Both the position numbers and the translations under genes were made by a program. A DNA stretch of 37,807 nucleotides from NCBI GenBank assembly GCA_041301185.1, contig JBFYSV010000050.1:1-37807 (forward strand), given 5' to 3'. The stretch comes from JAQBDA01 sp041301185. Lineage in GTDB: Bacteria > Chloroflexota > Anaerolineae > Anaerolineales > UBA4823. Positions 1 through 7,324 of the stretch are shown here, piece after piece (the stretch's first letter is position 1; each line of letters begins with the position of its first letter). Below the pieces are notes generated by a model. It was not told the DNA's origin. It did no database searches and saw only the letters and a list, made by a program, of their open reading frames with translations.

Positions 1-321
1 TCCGCCAATCCCTACCTGGCTTTGACTACCATGCTGGCGGCAGCTTTAGATGGCATTGATCGCCAGCTGGCTTGCCCGCAGCCGTTGAACAATCTCAATG
101 TGTACCACCTGACACCCGAAGAGCGACAGTCGATGGGGATCGCCGAGCTCCCAGGATCTCTGGCGGAGGCATTACGTGAGCTGGATACGAACACCGTCCT
201 GCAAGAAGCTCTGGGTCCGGTCATGTATGAGGCATTCCGCCGGGCGAAGTGGGCGGAGATCGAAGAGTACCGGATGCGAGTGACAGACTGGGAAGTTGAG
301 CGCTACCTGGAAGTGACCTAG
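1..321 (+). CDS. glnA: Glutamine synthetase, C-terminal fragment (cut by window edge)
   Basis: The frame is open from the first base and gives 106 C-terminal residues. It begins with SANPYLALTTMLAAALDGI, the conserved ANPYL..AA.LAAGLDGI stretch of class I glutamine synthetase catalytic domains. Further on it has the family's LPGSLAEALREL segment and the terminal K..E...Y...VT.WE...Y pattern. The enzyme makes glutamine from glutamate, ammonia and ATP in the cytoplasm. The ATP-grasp-like core and N-terminal beta-grasp domain lie outside the window, so the GS subtype cannot be judged and the start is not visible. A glutamine synthetase-like gamma-glutamyl ligase remains possible. A strong terminator follows the stop codon. 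Confidence 0.88.
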   Translation, partial: SANPYLALTTMLAAALDGIDRQLACPQPLNNLNVYHLTPEERQSMGIAELPGSLAEALRELDTNTVLQEALGPVMYEAFRRAKWAEIEEYRMRVTDWEVERYLEVT

Positions 322-384
322 CAGAAGAAACACGCTGGCCAGAGGGCTGGTCAAGCAAAGTTTGCCCCCTGTGAAAAGAATTAC

Positions 385-434
385 AAAGGGTTGTTGATGG
401 TGGCGAGCCCGCTGGCAACAGCCCTTTTGTTTTT
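385..434 (+). terminator. Intrinsic terminator after glutamine synthetase
   Basis: A 12-bp stem (385-396 with 416-427, one G-T wobble) encloses a 19-base loop. It runs directly into a T-rich tract (425-434, TTTTGTTTTT). It lies about 60 bases after the glnA stop and 20 bases before the 3' end of the converging hydrolase gene. The opposite strand also has a moderately T-rich exit, so it may work in both directions. Confidence 0.8.
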
Positions 435-453
435 AATACGGGCTACAAGGCGG

Positions 454-1269
454 TTACTGCGCTTGGCTCGGCATGGCTGGAGCTAGGATTTGTGCCGTAA
501 ACTCGATCACGATCCGGTTGACCACATCCGGTTTGCCGATGTGCGGCTGGTGTCCGCTGGCAGGGATGGAATGCCCGCTGGCATTAGGGAGCGCCTCCAG
601 CAGCCGGAGGAATGAATCTGGATTTAGGGTCCGATCTTGGGTGCCCCAAATAACCTGAGTCGGAGTGCTGATCTGGGTCAGTATAGGAGTTAGATCGGGG
701 ATCTCCCGGGTGACGTACACGAAATGCGGGGAGGCGCGTTTGTAATCATTGGCAATCTGCTGGCGTGCCTGGGGTGAGAAATCGGCAGCACTGGTGGGAT
801 CCCAGCCCAGGATGATATTGATCAGCCATTCCGGCACCAGGCGCATGGTTTTTGCACCCACGGCGGGTCTGCGGCGGGCGATGCGCAGAATGGGGGAAAG
901 TTGTTGGGGGGAATAGAAGGGGTCAATCAGGAGCATACCAGCTACTTTATCGGGGTGTTGCTGTGAGTAGCTCATGCTCAAATAGCCTCCCAGGGAATGA
1001 CCGACCAGCACAGGGGCTTGATCTAATTCAAGCGAATCGATCCACGCCTGGAATTTTTTATGGAACACATCCACATGGTACTGTTGCGGGTCGTCCGGCT
1101 TCTCGCTCTCTCCATGTCCCGGCAAATCGAGGGCATACACGCGGTAGCCCGCATGGGTCAGGTCTGGAACCAGCCGGGTCCAATCACAGACAGATGCAGC
1201 TATGCCGTGAACCAGGATCACCGGGGGACCTTCCCCCGCAACAATGTAATGGATACCGGTGCCTGACAT
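454..1269 (-). CDS. Alpha/beta-fold hydrolase
   Basis: This 271-residue single-domain protein has the canonical alpha/beta-hydrolase layout. The oxyanion-hole HG motif is at residues 21-22 (VILVHGIAAS). The nucleophile elbow is GHSLGG with Ser92, the acid is Asp212 in the WGTQDRTL strand, and the catalytic His240 is in SGHQPH. No signal peptide is visible, so it is cytoplasmic. Substrate cannot be deduced; esterase, lipase-like or C-C hydrolase activity are all compatible. It lies 48 bases downstream of the hydrolase/AMP-ligase fusion in the same orientation and probably shares its transcript. Its fold matches the N-terminal domain of that fusion, so the two may be distant paralogues. ATG at 1269 is chosen because residues 5-12 already form the first beta-strand of the fold. 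Confidence 0.85.
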   Translation of the reverse strand: MSGTGIHYIVAGEGPPVILVHGIAASVCDWTRLVPDLTHAGYRVYALDLPGHGESEKPDDPQQYHVDVFHKKFQAWIDSLELDQAPVLVGHSLGGYLSMSYSQQHPDKVAGMLLIDPFYSPQQLSPILRIARRRPAVGAKTMRLVPEWLINIILGWDPTSAADFSPQARQQIANDYKRASPHFVYVTREIPDLTPILTQISTPTQVIWGTQDRTLNPDSFLRLLEALPNASGHSIPASGHQPHIGKPDVVNRIVIEFTAQILAPAMPSQAQ

Positions 1270-1317
1270 TATAATAAAACGCTGTTCCTTATTGTCTTAA
1301 TCCTGCAATTATGCATG

Positions 1318-3849
1318 TTAAGGATTTTCACTTGGGCTGGCACCTTCAGCGTGCCCGGATTGCTCATAGTAGCGCGCCAGCTCTCGCCGGATGACTTTAC
1401 CGATAAAGGTGCGCGGGAATTCATCGACATAGATCACCAGGCGCGGGACCAGCAAAGGAGGCAGGCGACGCTTACAGTAGGCGATGATCGATTCTGTGCT
1501 TGGGCGATCCTTGCCAGAGATCACGAATGCAATCGGTTGCCCGACGATATGTATCACGGCGGTCTCTTTCACCTGGGGGATTTCGTACAGGACTTCTTCC
1601 ACATCTCGGGGAAAGGCGGGTTCGGTTTGCTTGGAGGGATACCACATGTCCGCTTTACGGGCGACGATCCGGAAGTATCCGTCTGCATCCATCTGGGCGA
1701 CATCTCCGGTGAGCAACCAGCCTCCCGGACGCAGCACCTTGCTGGTCTCATCCGGGTTATTCCAGTAACCCAGCATCACCTGCGGACCGCGGATAGATAG
1801 CTCGCCAATCTGCCCGACGGGCATGATTTGTTTTCCCTTACGCAGGTCGACAATCCGCGCTTCTGTGTTTGGGAAGGGGACGCCAATGCTGCCGATTTTG
1901 CGCAGCCCCTGTAACGGGTTGCCGTGGGTTACCGGGGACGCCTCAGTGAGGCCATAACCTTCTACCAAGCGCCCCCGGGTTAATTTTTCGAATGCTTCCT
2001 GAACTTCTACCGGCAGCGGCGCCGAACCGCTGATACAGGCTTTGATCGACTCAATTCCATATTTACGCACGCCCGGGAAATCTTTAAGAGCCATATACAT
2101 CTGAGGGACGCCTGGAAAGATCGTCGGTCGCTCGCGTTTGATGGTCTTGAGTATCTCGGCTACCTCAAAGCGTGCCTTCAGGATGAGTGTCGCCCCCAAA
2201 GATATGGGCACATTCAAGGCAGTTGTCAGGCCATAACTGTGCGAAAACGGCAACGCGCACAAGAAGCGCTCGCCCCCCTCTTTTGCCTCTGGAATCCAAT
2301 GCCGGGTTTGCAACGCATTGGCGACCAGGTTGAAATGCGAGAGCATCACCCCTTTTGGATCAGCCGTTGTGCCACCGGTATAGATAATACATGCCAGATC
2401 GTTGGCGGCAATGTTCACTTCTGGCGCATCTGGGCTGTTTTCACGGATCAGGCGCTTGAAGACGTGCATATTGGCGCTAAGGGGGACATCGAGCAGGTGC
2501 TGAATCCGCCTCCGGGGGGATAACCCAAATACGATCCGCTTCACCCACGGCAGATAATCAACGACATGGGTGAAAATCACCTGTTTCAGGGCGGTGGTTG
2601 GATCGTGCTGCAAATGTTCGTTCAGCCTGGAAATCAGCTCGTCGAACTGGGTCAAGGTAACCAAAACGGACGCGCCGGATTCCTGCACCTGGTGGAGTAA
2701 ATCCTCCACCTGCGTGGTGGGGAGGGTGAAAACAGCCACGCCGCCTGCTTTCAGGGTACCATAAAACGCGATCACCATTTGGGGCAGGTTGGGCAGTAAT
2801 AGCATCACTCGATCACCCTTCTGCAAACCCAGCGACAATAGTGCGTTGGCAAAGCGGTTGACATCCTTCTCAAGCCGCCGATAGGAGATATGGCTGCCCT
2901 CAAAGCTCAAGGCGACAAATTGGGGGAAACGTCGAGTTGCCGACTCTAGCAGGTTGTAAAGAGGAACGCGCGGAATGGCTATTGTGCGCGGTACGCCTTC
3001 GTCGTAGTAAGGCAACCACGGGCGCTCGTTGAGCAAAGGGCTTGCCTCAGGCTCTTCGGGTAGGGCATTGCTTTGCCGCCAGGAGCGGGTTGGTGTTTCC
3101 AGGGAACGGCTGATGGCTCGATTGACCGCTTCCCGCCTCTCGAGCATCACCATATGACCGGAAGCCCCCACATCGATCTCTTCAGAGCCTGGGATGGCAC
3201 GGGCGACTTCTTCGAATAGGGGCTTCTCGAAGACTCGGTCGTGGTGACCGCGTATCACCAGGGTGGGCACAGCAAGGCTGCGAAAGAGGTTCCAGCCTAC
3301 CCACTTCGAGACTGCATCCCGGTGCCAGGCTTTTAATACCTGTGGCGGTGCGCCAAGCCAGTTACGGGTGAACGGTGCAAGAGTTTGCAGGGTTCGGGAG
3401 GGCAGCTTGAGCAGGAGGCGGTAGACCGGGTTCAGGCTGTATTCCCCGGTAGTAGCGATCAGGATCAGCTGCTGCACCCTTTCAGGATGATTGACGGTGA
3501 ATTCGGTTGCCAGGGCGCCGCCAAAGGAATGCCCCACCAGGGTGATTTTTTGGGTGACGCCCAGCGCGTCCAGCACCGCCAGGATATCTGCCTGCAGGAC
3601 TGGCATGCGGTAATTGTTTCCGGTCTGGTCGGATTGCCCGTGCCCGCGCTGGTCGATGGCAATGACGTGGCTCGAATCGGAAAATGCCTGCAGCTGGTAT
3701 ATCCACTGTGTCGCCCGACCGCCAAACCCGTGCAGAAACAGGATCACTCTCTGCGAGTGTTCTGGATCGATATCGACAATGGATAGGTTTACCACCGGGT
3801 TTGTAGAGACTCGGATCGTGCGCCGGTAGAGTTCCAGGTCAATTTGCAT
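1318..3849 (-). CDS. Fusion: alpha/beta hydrolase + AMP-dependent acyl-CoA synthetase/ligase
   Basis: 843 residues in two enzymatic parts. Residues 1-250 are an alpha/beta hydrolase: FLHGFGG oxyanion loop (38-44), GHSFGG elbow with Ser108, Asp204 in GHHDRVF, His232 in SGHMVMLE. Residues about 290-835 are an ANL-superfamily adenylate-forming enzyme: P-loop YTGGTTADPKGV (490-501), the EGYGLTEASP motif (about 630-639), the LTGDVAQMDADGYF hinge region (713-726), and the C-terminal PRTFIGKVIRREL with the adenylation lysine. The expected activity is ATP-dependent activation of a carboxylic (probably fatty) acid to acyl-AMP and then acyl-CoA. The hydrolase may act on the thioester or a related ester (inference). 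The A8 region (RKADMWYPSKQTEPAFPRD) departs from the usual G-containing pattern. The start coincides with the predicted transcription start. Confidence 0.88.
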   Translation of the reverse strand: MQIDLELYRRTIRVSTNPVVNLSIVDIDPEHSQRVILFLHGFGGRATQWIYQLQAFSDSSHVIAIDQRGHGQSDQTGNNYRMPVLQADILAVLDALGVTQKITLVGHSFGGALATEFTVNHPERVQQLILIATTGEYSLNPVYRLLLKLPSRTLQTLAPFTRNWLGAPPQVLKAWHRDAVSKWVGWNLFRSLAVPTLVIRGHHDRVFEKPLFEEVARAIPGSEEIDVGASGHMVMLERREAVNRAISRSLETPTRSWRQSNALPEEPEASPLLNERPWLPYYDEGVPRTIAIPRVPLYNLLESATRRFPQFVALSFEGSHISYRRLEKDVNRFANALLSLGLQKGDRVMLLLPNLPQMVIAFYGTLKAGGVAVFTLPTTQVEDLLHQVQESGASVLVTLTQFDELISRLNEHLQHDPTTALKQVIFTHVVDYLPWVKRIVFGLSPRRRIQHLLDVPLSANMHVFKRLIRENSPDAPEVNIAANDLACIIYTGGTTADPKGVMLSHFNLVANALQTRHWIPEAKEGGERFLCALPFSHSYGLTTALNVPISLGATLILKARFEVAEILKTIKRERPTIFPGVPQMYMALKDFPGVRKYGIESIKACISGSAPLPVEVQEAFEKLTRGRLVEGYGLTEASPVTHGNPLQGLRKIGSIGVPFPNTEARIVDLRKGKQIMPVGQIGELSIRGPQVMLGYWNNPDETSKVLRPGGWLLTGDVAQMDADGYFRIVARKADMWYPSKQTEPAFPRDVEEVLYEIPQVKETAVIHIVGQPIAFVISGKDRPSTESIIAYCKRRLPPLLVPRLVIYVDEFPRTFIGKVIRRELARYYEQSGHAEGASPSENP

Positions 3850-3855
3850 GGTTAC

Positions 3856-3884
3856 AGTCTACAACATTTATGGGTAAACGTAAA
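3856..3884 (-). promoter_or_regulatory. Promoter of the hydrolase/AMP-ligase gene (leaderless)
   Basis: On the minus strand, TTTACG (3884-3879) and TAGACT (3861-3856) are separated by 17 bases. Both are recognisable matches to sigma70-type -35 and -10 boxes. Six bases separate the -10 box from the ATG at 3849, so transcription would begin at or beside the A of the start codon. No ribosome binding site is visible. Confidence 0.55.
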
Positions 3885-3935
3885 GAAAACAGGCGAATCG
3901 GAAGCACAAAAGAAATCCGTCGGCAATATATGAGA

Positions 3936-3957
3936 GCATCCGGAATATATTGGATGC
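3936..3957. repeat. Inverted repeat in divergent intergenic region
   Basis: GCATCC (3936-3941) and GGATGC (3952-3957) form a perfect 6-base inverted repeat around an AT-rich 10-base centre containing AATATATT. It lies between the two divergent promoters, about 23 bases upstream of the zinc-ribbon gene's -35 box. It could be an operator for a dimeric regulator. Chance occurrence cannot be excluded. Confidence 0.35.
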
Positions 3958-3979
3958 AGGTGACTTAATGATATGAAAG

Positions 3980-4008
3980 GTAACATCCTGTGGGGGAAGT
4001 TGTATAAT
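3980..4008 (+). promoter_or_regulatory. Promoter of the zinc-ribbon gene
   Basis: A perfect TATAAT (4003-4008) lies 17 bases after GTAACA (3980-3985, four of six consensus bases). This predicts a transcript start near 4015 and a leader of about 40 bases carrying the GGAGGG ribosome binding site at 4044-4049. Confidence 0.65.
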
Positions 4009-4057
4009 TATACCGACACTGGTTTCAGCCTGAATAACCCAACGGAGGGCAATGGAT

Positions 4058-4705
4058 ATGGGAGAAAAACTCGAGTTCACCAGCAATTACGAAGATAAGA
4101 GCACGGAGCAGGGTTTTCAGTTTGAATTCTACTGCGATCGTTGCGGCACTGGATATCGCACTCGCTTCCAGCCTTCGAGCGTGGGGATGGTTTCGGGTGC
4201 TTTAGATGCTGCCAGCAGCCTGTTTGGGGGGATATTCGGGCAGGCGGCGGATGTCGGCGAGCGCGTCCGTTCTGCCAATTGGGAGCGAGCTCACGATGAT
4301 GCTTTTGGCAAAGCGATGGATGAAATCAGGCCTAATTTCATCCAGTGCCCGCGTTGTTCCTCTTGGGTTTGCCGGGAGAAATGCTGGAGCTCTGAGCGTG
4401 GTCTGTGCAAGGAATGCGCCCCCGATCTGGGGGTTGAGATGGCAGCTGCCCAGTCCAGCCGTACCGTTGAGGAGATCTGGGCGCACTCAAAGATGGCAGA
4501 AGATGACCGCGAGATGCTAAAAGAGTCGAGCTGGCGGGCTGGCGTGACAGCCACCTGCCCGGAGTGTGAGGCGCCGCTCCCCAAGAATGTAAAGTTCTGT
4601 CCGGAATGCGGGGCAAAGATTGCCGCCCAACAGCACTGCACCGAGTGCGGGACAAAGCTCTCACCCGGTGCGAAGTTTTGCCCTGAGTGCGGTGCGAAAG
4701 TTTGA
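4058..4705 (+). CDS. Zinc-ribbon protein with C-terminal double zinc ribbon
   Basis: 215 residues with eight cysteine pairs or part-pairs. An N-terminal CDRCG (Cys26/29) comes first, then a central cluster (Cys97/100, 105/109, 117/120). At the C-terminus two tandem ribbons follow, CPECEAPLP..CPECGAKI (167-184) and CTECGTKL..CPECGAKV (194-211), a double zinc ribbon. Between them, residues 40-70 form a Gly/Ala/Ser-rich, weakly amphipathic stretch. There is no enzyme domain or signal peptide. The family is usually structural or regulatory, and no specific function is recognised. ATG at 4058 is preferred because GGAGGG at 4044-4049 lies 8 bases before it. The ATG at 4052 has only 2 bases of spacing. 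Confidence 0.75.
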   Translation: MGEKLEFTSNYEDKSTEQGFQFEFYCDRCGTGYRTRFQPSSVGMVSGALDAASSLFGGIFGQAADVGERVRSANWERAHDDAFGKAMDEIRPNFIQCPRCSSWVCREKCWSSERGLCKECAPDLGVEMAAAQSSRTVEEIWAHSKMAEDDREMLKESSWRAGVTATCPECEAPLPKNVKFCPECGAKIAAQQHCTECGTKLSPGAKFCPECGAKV

Positions 4706-4727
4706 TCTGCCGGTCAATAATCCTGTT

Positions 4728-4753
4728 TAGCCAGCTCTGCTGGAGCCTGGCTA
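4728..4753. terminator. Stem-loop between convergent genes
   Basis: TAGCCAG (4728-4734) pairs with CTGGCTA (4747-4753), and the inner CTC/GAG bases extend the stem with one bulged base. It sits between the zinc-ribbon stop and the stop of the converging membrane-nuclease gene, overlapping the latter. Neither side has a clear T tract, so it is only a weak terminator candidate. Confidence 0.3.
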
Positions 4754-6733
4754 CCAGGTGATCTCAACCATCAGTGCCGGATGGTCTGATTCGGGGCTGG
4801 TTAGATAGCGGGCGTCTTCGATCATAGTTCCGGGGGAGACAAACACGTGATCGATCCGGTCGGTTGGGTTCAGCCCCTGGTCATCGATGCCTTGTGGCCA
4901 TTTTAATAGCCACGCATCACCCAGTCGTTCTACCGTCAGCTGGTATTGTTCCGTATCTGGTCGAAAGTTGAAATCTCCGATGGCGATGACGTTTTCCAGA
5001 TCGCCAACCTCCTCCAGGATAGCCGCTTGCTGCACGATTGGACCATCATTGCCCAGGTGGGTGACAAAGATGTTGTGGACTTTACCGGCTACCTGCACCT
5101 GAGCCACAATTGCGGCGGTCTGCTCCCCCTCGCTGAACATGTAGAACGTGCGTGGTTGCTGGATGGGATATTTGGATAGTAGGGCGATCCCGAAAGTACC
5201 AGGTACTGTCTTGGGACCGTAATACGAGTACATATTCAGCCGATCGGCAAAATAGCGCACCAGGTCTGAATTGCCTCCGGCAATGCGATTGGTATCTGAT
5301 TCTTGCAAGCCGAGCAGGTCAGGGTCTACGCTTCTGATCAGGCTGATCTGCCCCTCGAAGTTTTTCTGTCCATCTTCACTGTAACCTTGCTGGACGTTGT
5401 AAGTCATGACCCGTAGCGAGCTGTCCGTCTTCGTAATAAGTGGCGGGCGTGTGCCAACCAGGATAGCTCCGCCAATGGCAAACACATAGATGGCAGGGAT
5501 GATCACAGCAACCCAGCCCAAGTTGGCTGGTTTTTCGAGGTGGCTAGACTTTGCCCGGCCTAAAGCCGGAAGCGCCAGGGCAAATCCTCCAACCAGGTAG
5601 ACCAGCCAAAATTTGTCCCGGAACCAACCTCCAATGACCGGGATATAGTCGTAGACCGTAGTGAAGACATGCGCCAGCACCATGAGCAAGAAGAAGACCG
5701 CTGCCAGGAGAAAACCGCCTCCCAGCCAGCGCGCCTTGGGCTGGAGAGCCAGCAGCTCGTGCGAGTACCAGGTGAAATCCACCAGGATAATCGGGCTGAG
5801 CATCAACATTAAATACAGCGGTAAATATGCGAGCGGGCTCACCGGTGGCTCGTGGAATGGATAGCCGGATGGCTCTAAAGGGAAAGCCAGTTGGTGGGGC
5901 AAGATGGTGAAAACCAGCGCCAGGATAAACAGGGCGTTCCAGCCAAGAAGCCAGCCTTTGGGCAGTGACATCAGCTTATCCAGCCTGGCGGTGAATCCGA
6001 GGCCGAAAATAGCCATGCCGATTGCCAGGGTCGTCAAGATGGCGAGGTAACTCCCGCCTGTCCAGCGGGCGATTACGTTCGGGCTGGTGAAAGTAAAGTA
6101 CAGCATGATGAAAGCTGATACGATCCCGATACACAGCCCGGCTAATTTGCCAAAACCAGCAGTCTCTCCTGGCTGGGAGAGTTTTTCGATTGGCTGCTCT
6201 TTACGAAAGGCAGCCGGCAGCAAGACGCCCGCAACGAGAGCCAATCCCCAGCCAATGACCTGGAACATTCCCGGGGTGCTCAGGTCGCTGCCTGAGCTCC
6301 AGGCGCGCAATAGCACGGAGAGTGCCAGCGCCAGGGCGAGGCCCGCGCCCAGGGGGTAGGCGGCTTGAGTTCGACCGGCTCTGCCCAGCCTCCAAAGCAG
6401 GATGGGAAGAAACAGCAAGAAACAACCCACCCCGATCCCCGAAACCAGCATTTTACCGCGCGTGTCCAGCAAGGGTTCAATCAGCCGGCTGACCAGCACC
6501 AGCTCGCCCAACAAAACCAGCCCCCAGGAAGCGAACGATTTGCCGAAAATGAGTAGCAATATTGGCGATAAGAATAATGCAACGCTGATAATCTCATTGG
6601 GGATACCCGTTCCCAACAAGCCGAACGCATAAATCGCTTCCACGAAATCGGCAACCAGTTGAAAGAAGAATAGGAAAATGACAGTGTACAGCGCGGCCTG
6701 GCGCGCATCTTCATTGGATAGGATGGATTTCAT
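4751..6733 (-). CDS. Polytopic membrane protein with C-terminal endonuclease/exonuclease/phosphatase domain
   Basis: 660 residues. The first 430 hold about 12-13 hydrophobic segments with no recognisable transporter signature. Residues about 440-660 are an EEP-family domain: MTYNVQQG (Asn446), LGLQESD with metal-binding Glu478, THLGNDG, IGDFN (Asp587, Asn589), DRIDHVF and SDHPAL (Asp650-His651). This is the full set of catalytic residues of the Mg-dependent phosphodiesterase/DNase I fold. If the N-terminus is cytoplasmic, an odd number of membrane segments puts the catalytic domain outside the cell. Substrate is unknown: extracellular DNA/RNA, phosphoinositide-like or sphingomyelin-like lipids are options. 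ATG 6733 is chosen over GTG 6736 because AAGGAG (6747-6742) lies 8 bases upstream. Confidence 0.82.
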   Translation of the reverse strand: MKSILSNEDARQAALYTVIFLFFFQLVADFVEAIYAFGLLGTGIPNEIISVALFLSPILLLIFGKSFASWGLVLLGELVLVSRLIEPLLDTRGKMLVSGIGVGCFLLFLPILLWRLGRAGRTQAAYPLGAGLALALALSVLLRAWSSGSDLSTPGMFQVIGWGLALVAGVLLPAAFRKEQPIEKLSQPGETAGFGKLAGLCIGIVSAFIMLYFTFTSPNVIARWTGGSYLAILTTLAIGMAIFGLGFTARLDKLMSLPKGWLLGWNALFILALVFTILPHQLAFPLEPSGYPFHEPPVSPLAYLPLYLMLMLSPIILVDFTWYSHELLALQPKARWLGGGFLLAAVFFLLMVLAHVFTTVYDYIPVIGGWFRDKFWLVYLVGGFALALPALGRAKSSHLEKPANLGWVAVIIPAIYVFAIGGAILVGTRPPLITKTDSSLRVMTYNVQQGYSEDGQKNFEGQISLIRSVDPDLLGLQESDTNRIAGGNSDLVRYFADRLNMYSYYGPKTVPGTFGIALLSKYPIQQPRTFYMFSEGEQTAAIVAQVQVAGKVHNIFVTHLGNDGPIVQQAAILEEVGDLENVIAIGDFNFRPDTEQYQLTVERLGDAWLLKWPQGIDDQGLNPTDRIDHVFVSPGTMIEDARYLTSPESDHPALMVEITW

Positions 6734-6781
6734 CACCTTGGCTCCTTCCCAATACTTGGCTATAACTCAGCTACACCTATC

Positions 6782-6810
6782 AGTATATAGTCGCCATGCT
6801 CTTTTGTCTA
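6782..6810 (-). promoter_or_regulatory. Promoter of the membrane-nuclease gene
   Basis: On the minus strand TAGACA (6810-6805, five of six consensus) and TATACT (6787-6782, five of six) are 17 bases apart. The predicted leader is about 40 bases and carries the AAGGAG ribosome binding site. It is arranged divergently from the yjbQ promoter. Confidence 0.7.
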
Positions 6811-6842
6811 TGCTTCCCTTTCCTCGATGAAATGTCGACGGC

Positions 6843-6851
6843 TGGTATAAT
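6843..6851 (+). promoter_or_regulatory. Extended -10 promoter of the YjbQ gene (near-leaderless)
   Basis: TGGTATAAT is a perfect extended -10 element (TGn + TATAAT). It ends 8 bases before the ATG at 6860, so the transcript would start 0-3 bases before the start codon. No convincing -35 box is seen at the expected distance, which is normal for extended -10 promoters. Confidence 0.6.
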
Positions 6852-6859
6852 TTCAGCAA

Positions 6860-7279
6860 ATGCCAGTAATTACTGCCTCAATTTCCCTCTCCACCCGGGG
6901 GAACGCCGATATTCACGATATCACCGAACAGGTCAGGCAGCTGGTGACGCAGAGCAAGCTGAAGAACGGGGTTGCCACCTTATTCTGCCCCTCCTCGACC
7001 AGCGCCCTGACAACCATTGAATACGAGCCCGGCTGCTTGTCTGATCTGCGCCGCCTTTTCGACGAGATCATCCCGCCCAACCGCACCTACCAGCACGACC
7101 AGGCGTGGGGGGATGGCAATGGGCACAGCCATGTGCGCGCTGCGCTGCTGGGCGCTTCCCTCAGCGTGCCATTTGTAGAGAGCCGCCTCACTTTAGGCAC
7201 CTGGCAGCAAATCATCTACGTGGATTTCGATAACCGTCCCCGGCGCAGAGAGTTGGTGGTACAGATGGTTGGTGACTGA
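6860..7279 (+). CDS. yjbQ: YjbQ/UPF0047 family protein (secondary thiamine-phosphate synthase-type)
   Basis: 139 residues, the usual length of the UPF0047/YjbQ family. Diagnostic features are the FCPSSTSALTTIEYEPG segment (about 43-59), the GNGHSHVRAALLG core with its paired histidines, the LGTWQQIIYVDFDNRPRRR stretch near the C-terminus, and the final basic/hydrophobic strand. Family members form trimers. The E. coli protein shows weak thiamine-phosphate synthase activity, but the physiological role is unsettled. The gene stands alone, divergent from the membrane-nuclease gene and convergent with the phosphodiester glycosidase gene. The start is fixed by the adjacent extended -10 element; there is no room for a Shine-Dalgarno sequence. 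Confidence 0.88.
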   Translation: MPVITASISLSTRGNADIHDITEQVRQLVTQSKLKNGVATLFCPSSTSALTTIEYEPGCLSDLRRLFDEIIPPNRTYQHDQAWGDGNGHSHVRAALLGASLSVPFVESRLTLGTWQQIIYVDFDNRPRRRELVVQMVGD

Positions 7280-7324
7280 AAGCACGACCCTCTTTCGGGA
7301 TCGCTGATGGTCACGCTGGTGCAA

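Noticed and set aside
1268..1273. TATAAT on the minus strand overlapping the ATG of the stand-alone hydrolase
   Set aside because: Transcription from it would start inside the gene and exclude the only plausible start codon; the gene is more likely read from the upstream fusion gene's promoter.
1318..3849. Direct assignment as OleBC olefin-synthesis fusion
   Set aside because: The nucleophile position is Ser (GHSFGG) rather than the Asp of OleB, and oleA/oleD are absent from the window; kept only as a comparison.
7280..7324. Possible terminator between yjbQ and the phosphodiester glycosidase gene
   Set aside because: Only a short bulged stem can be drawn and no T tract follows on either strand.
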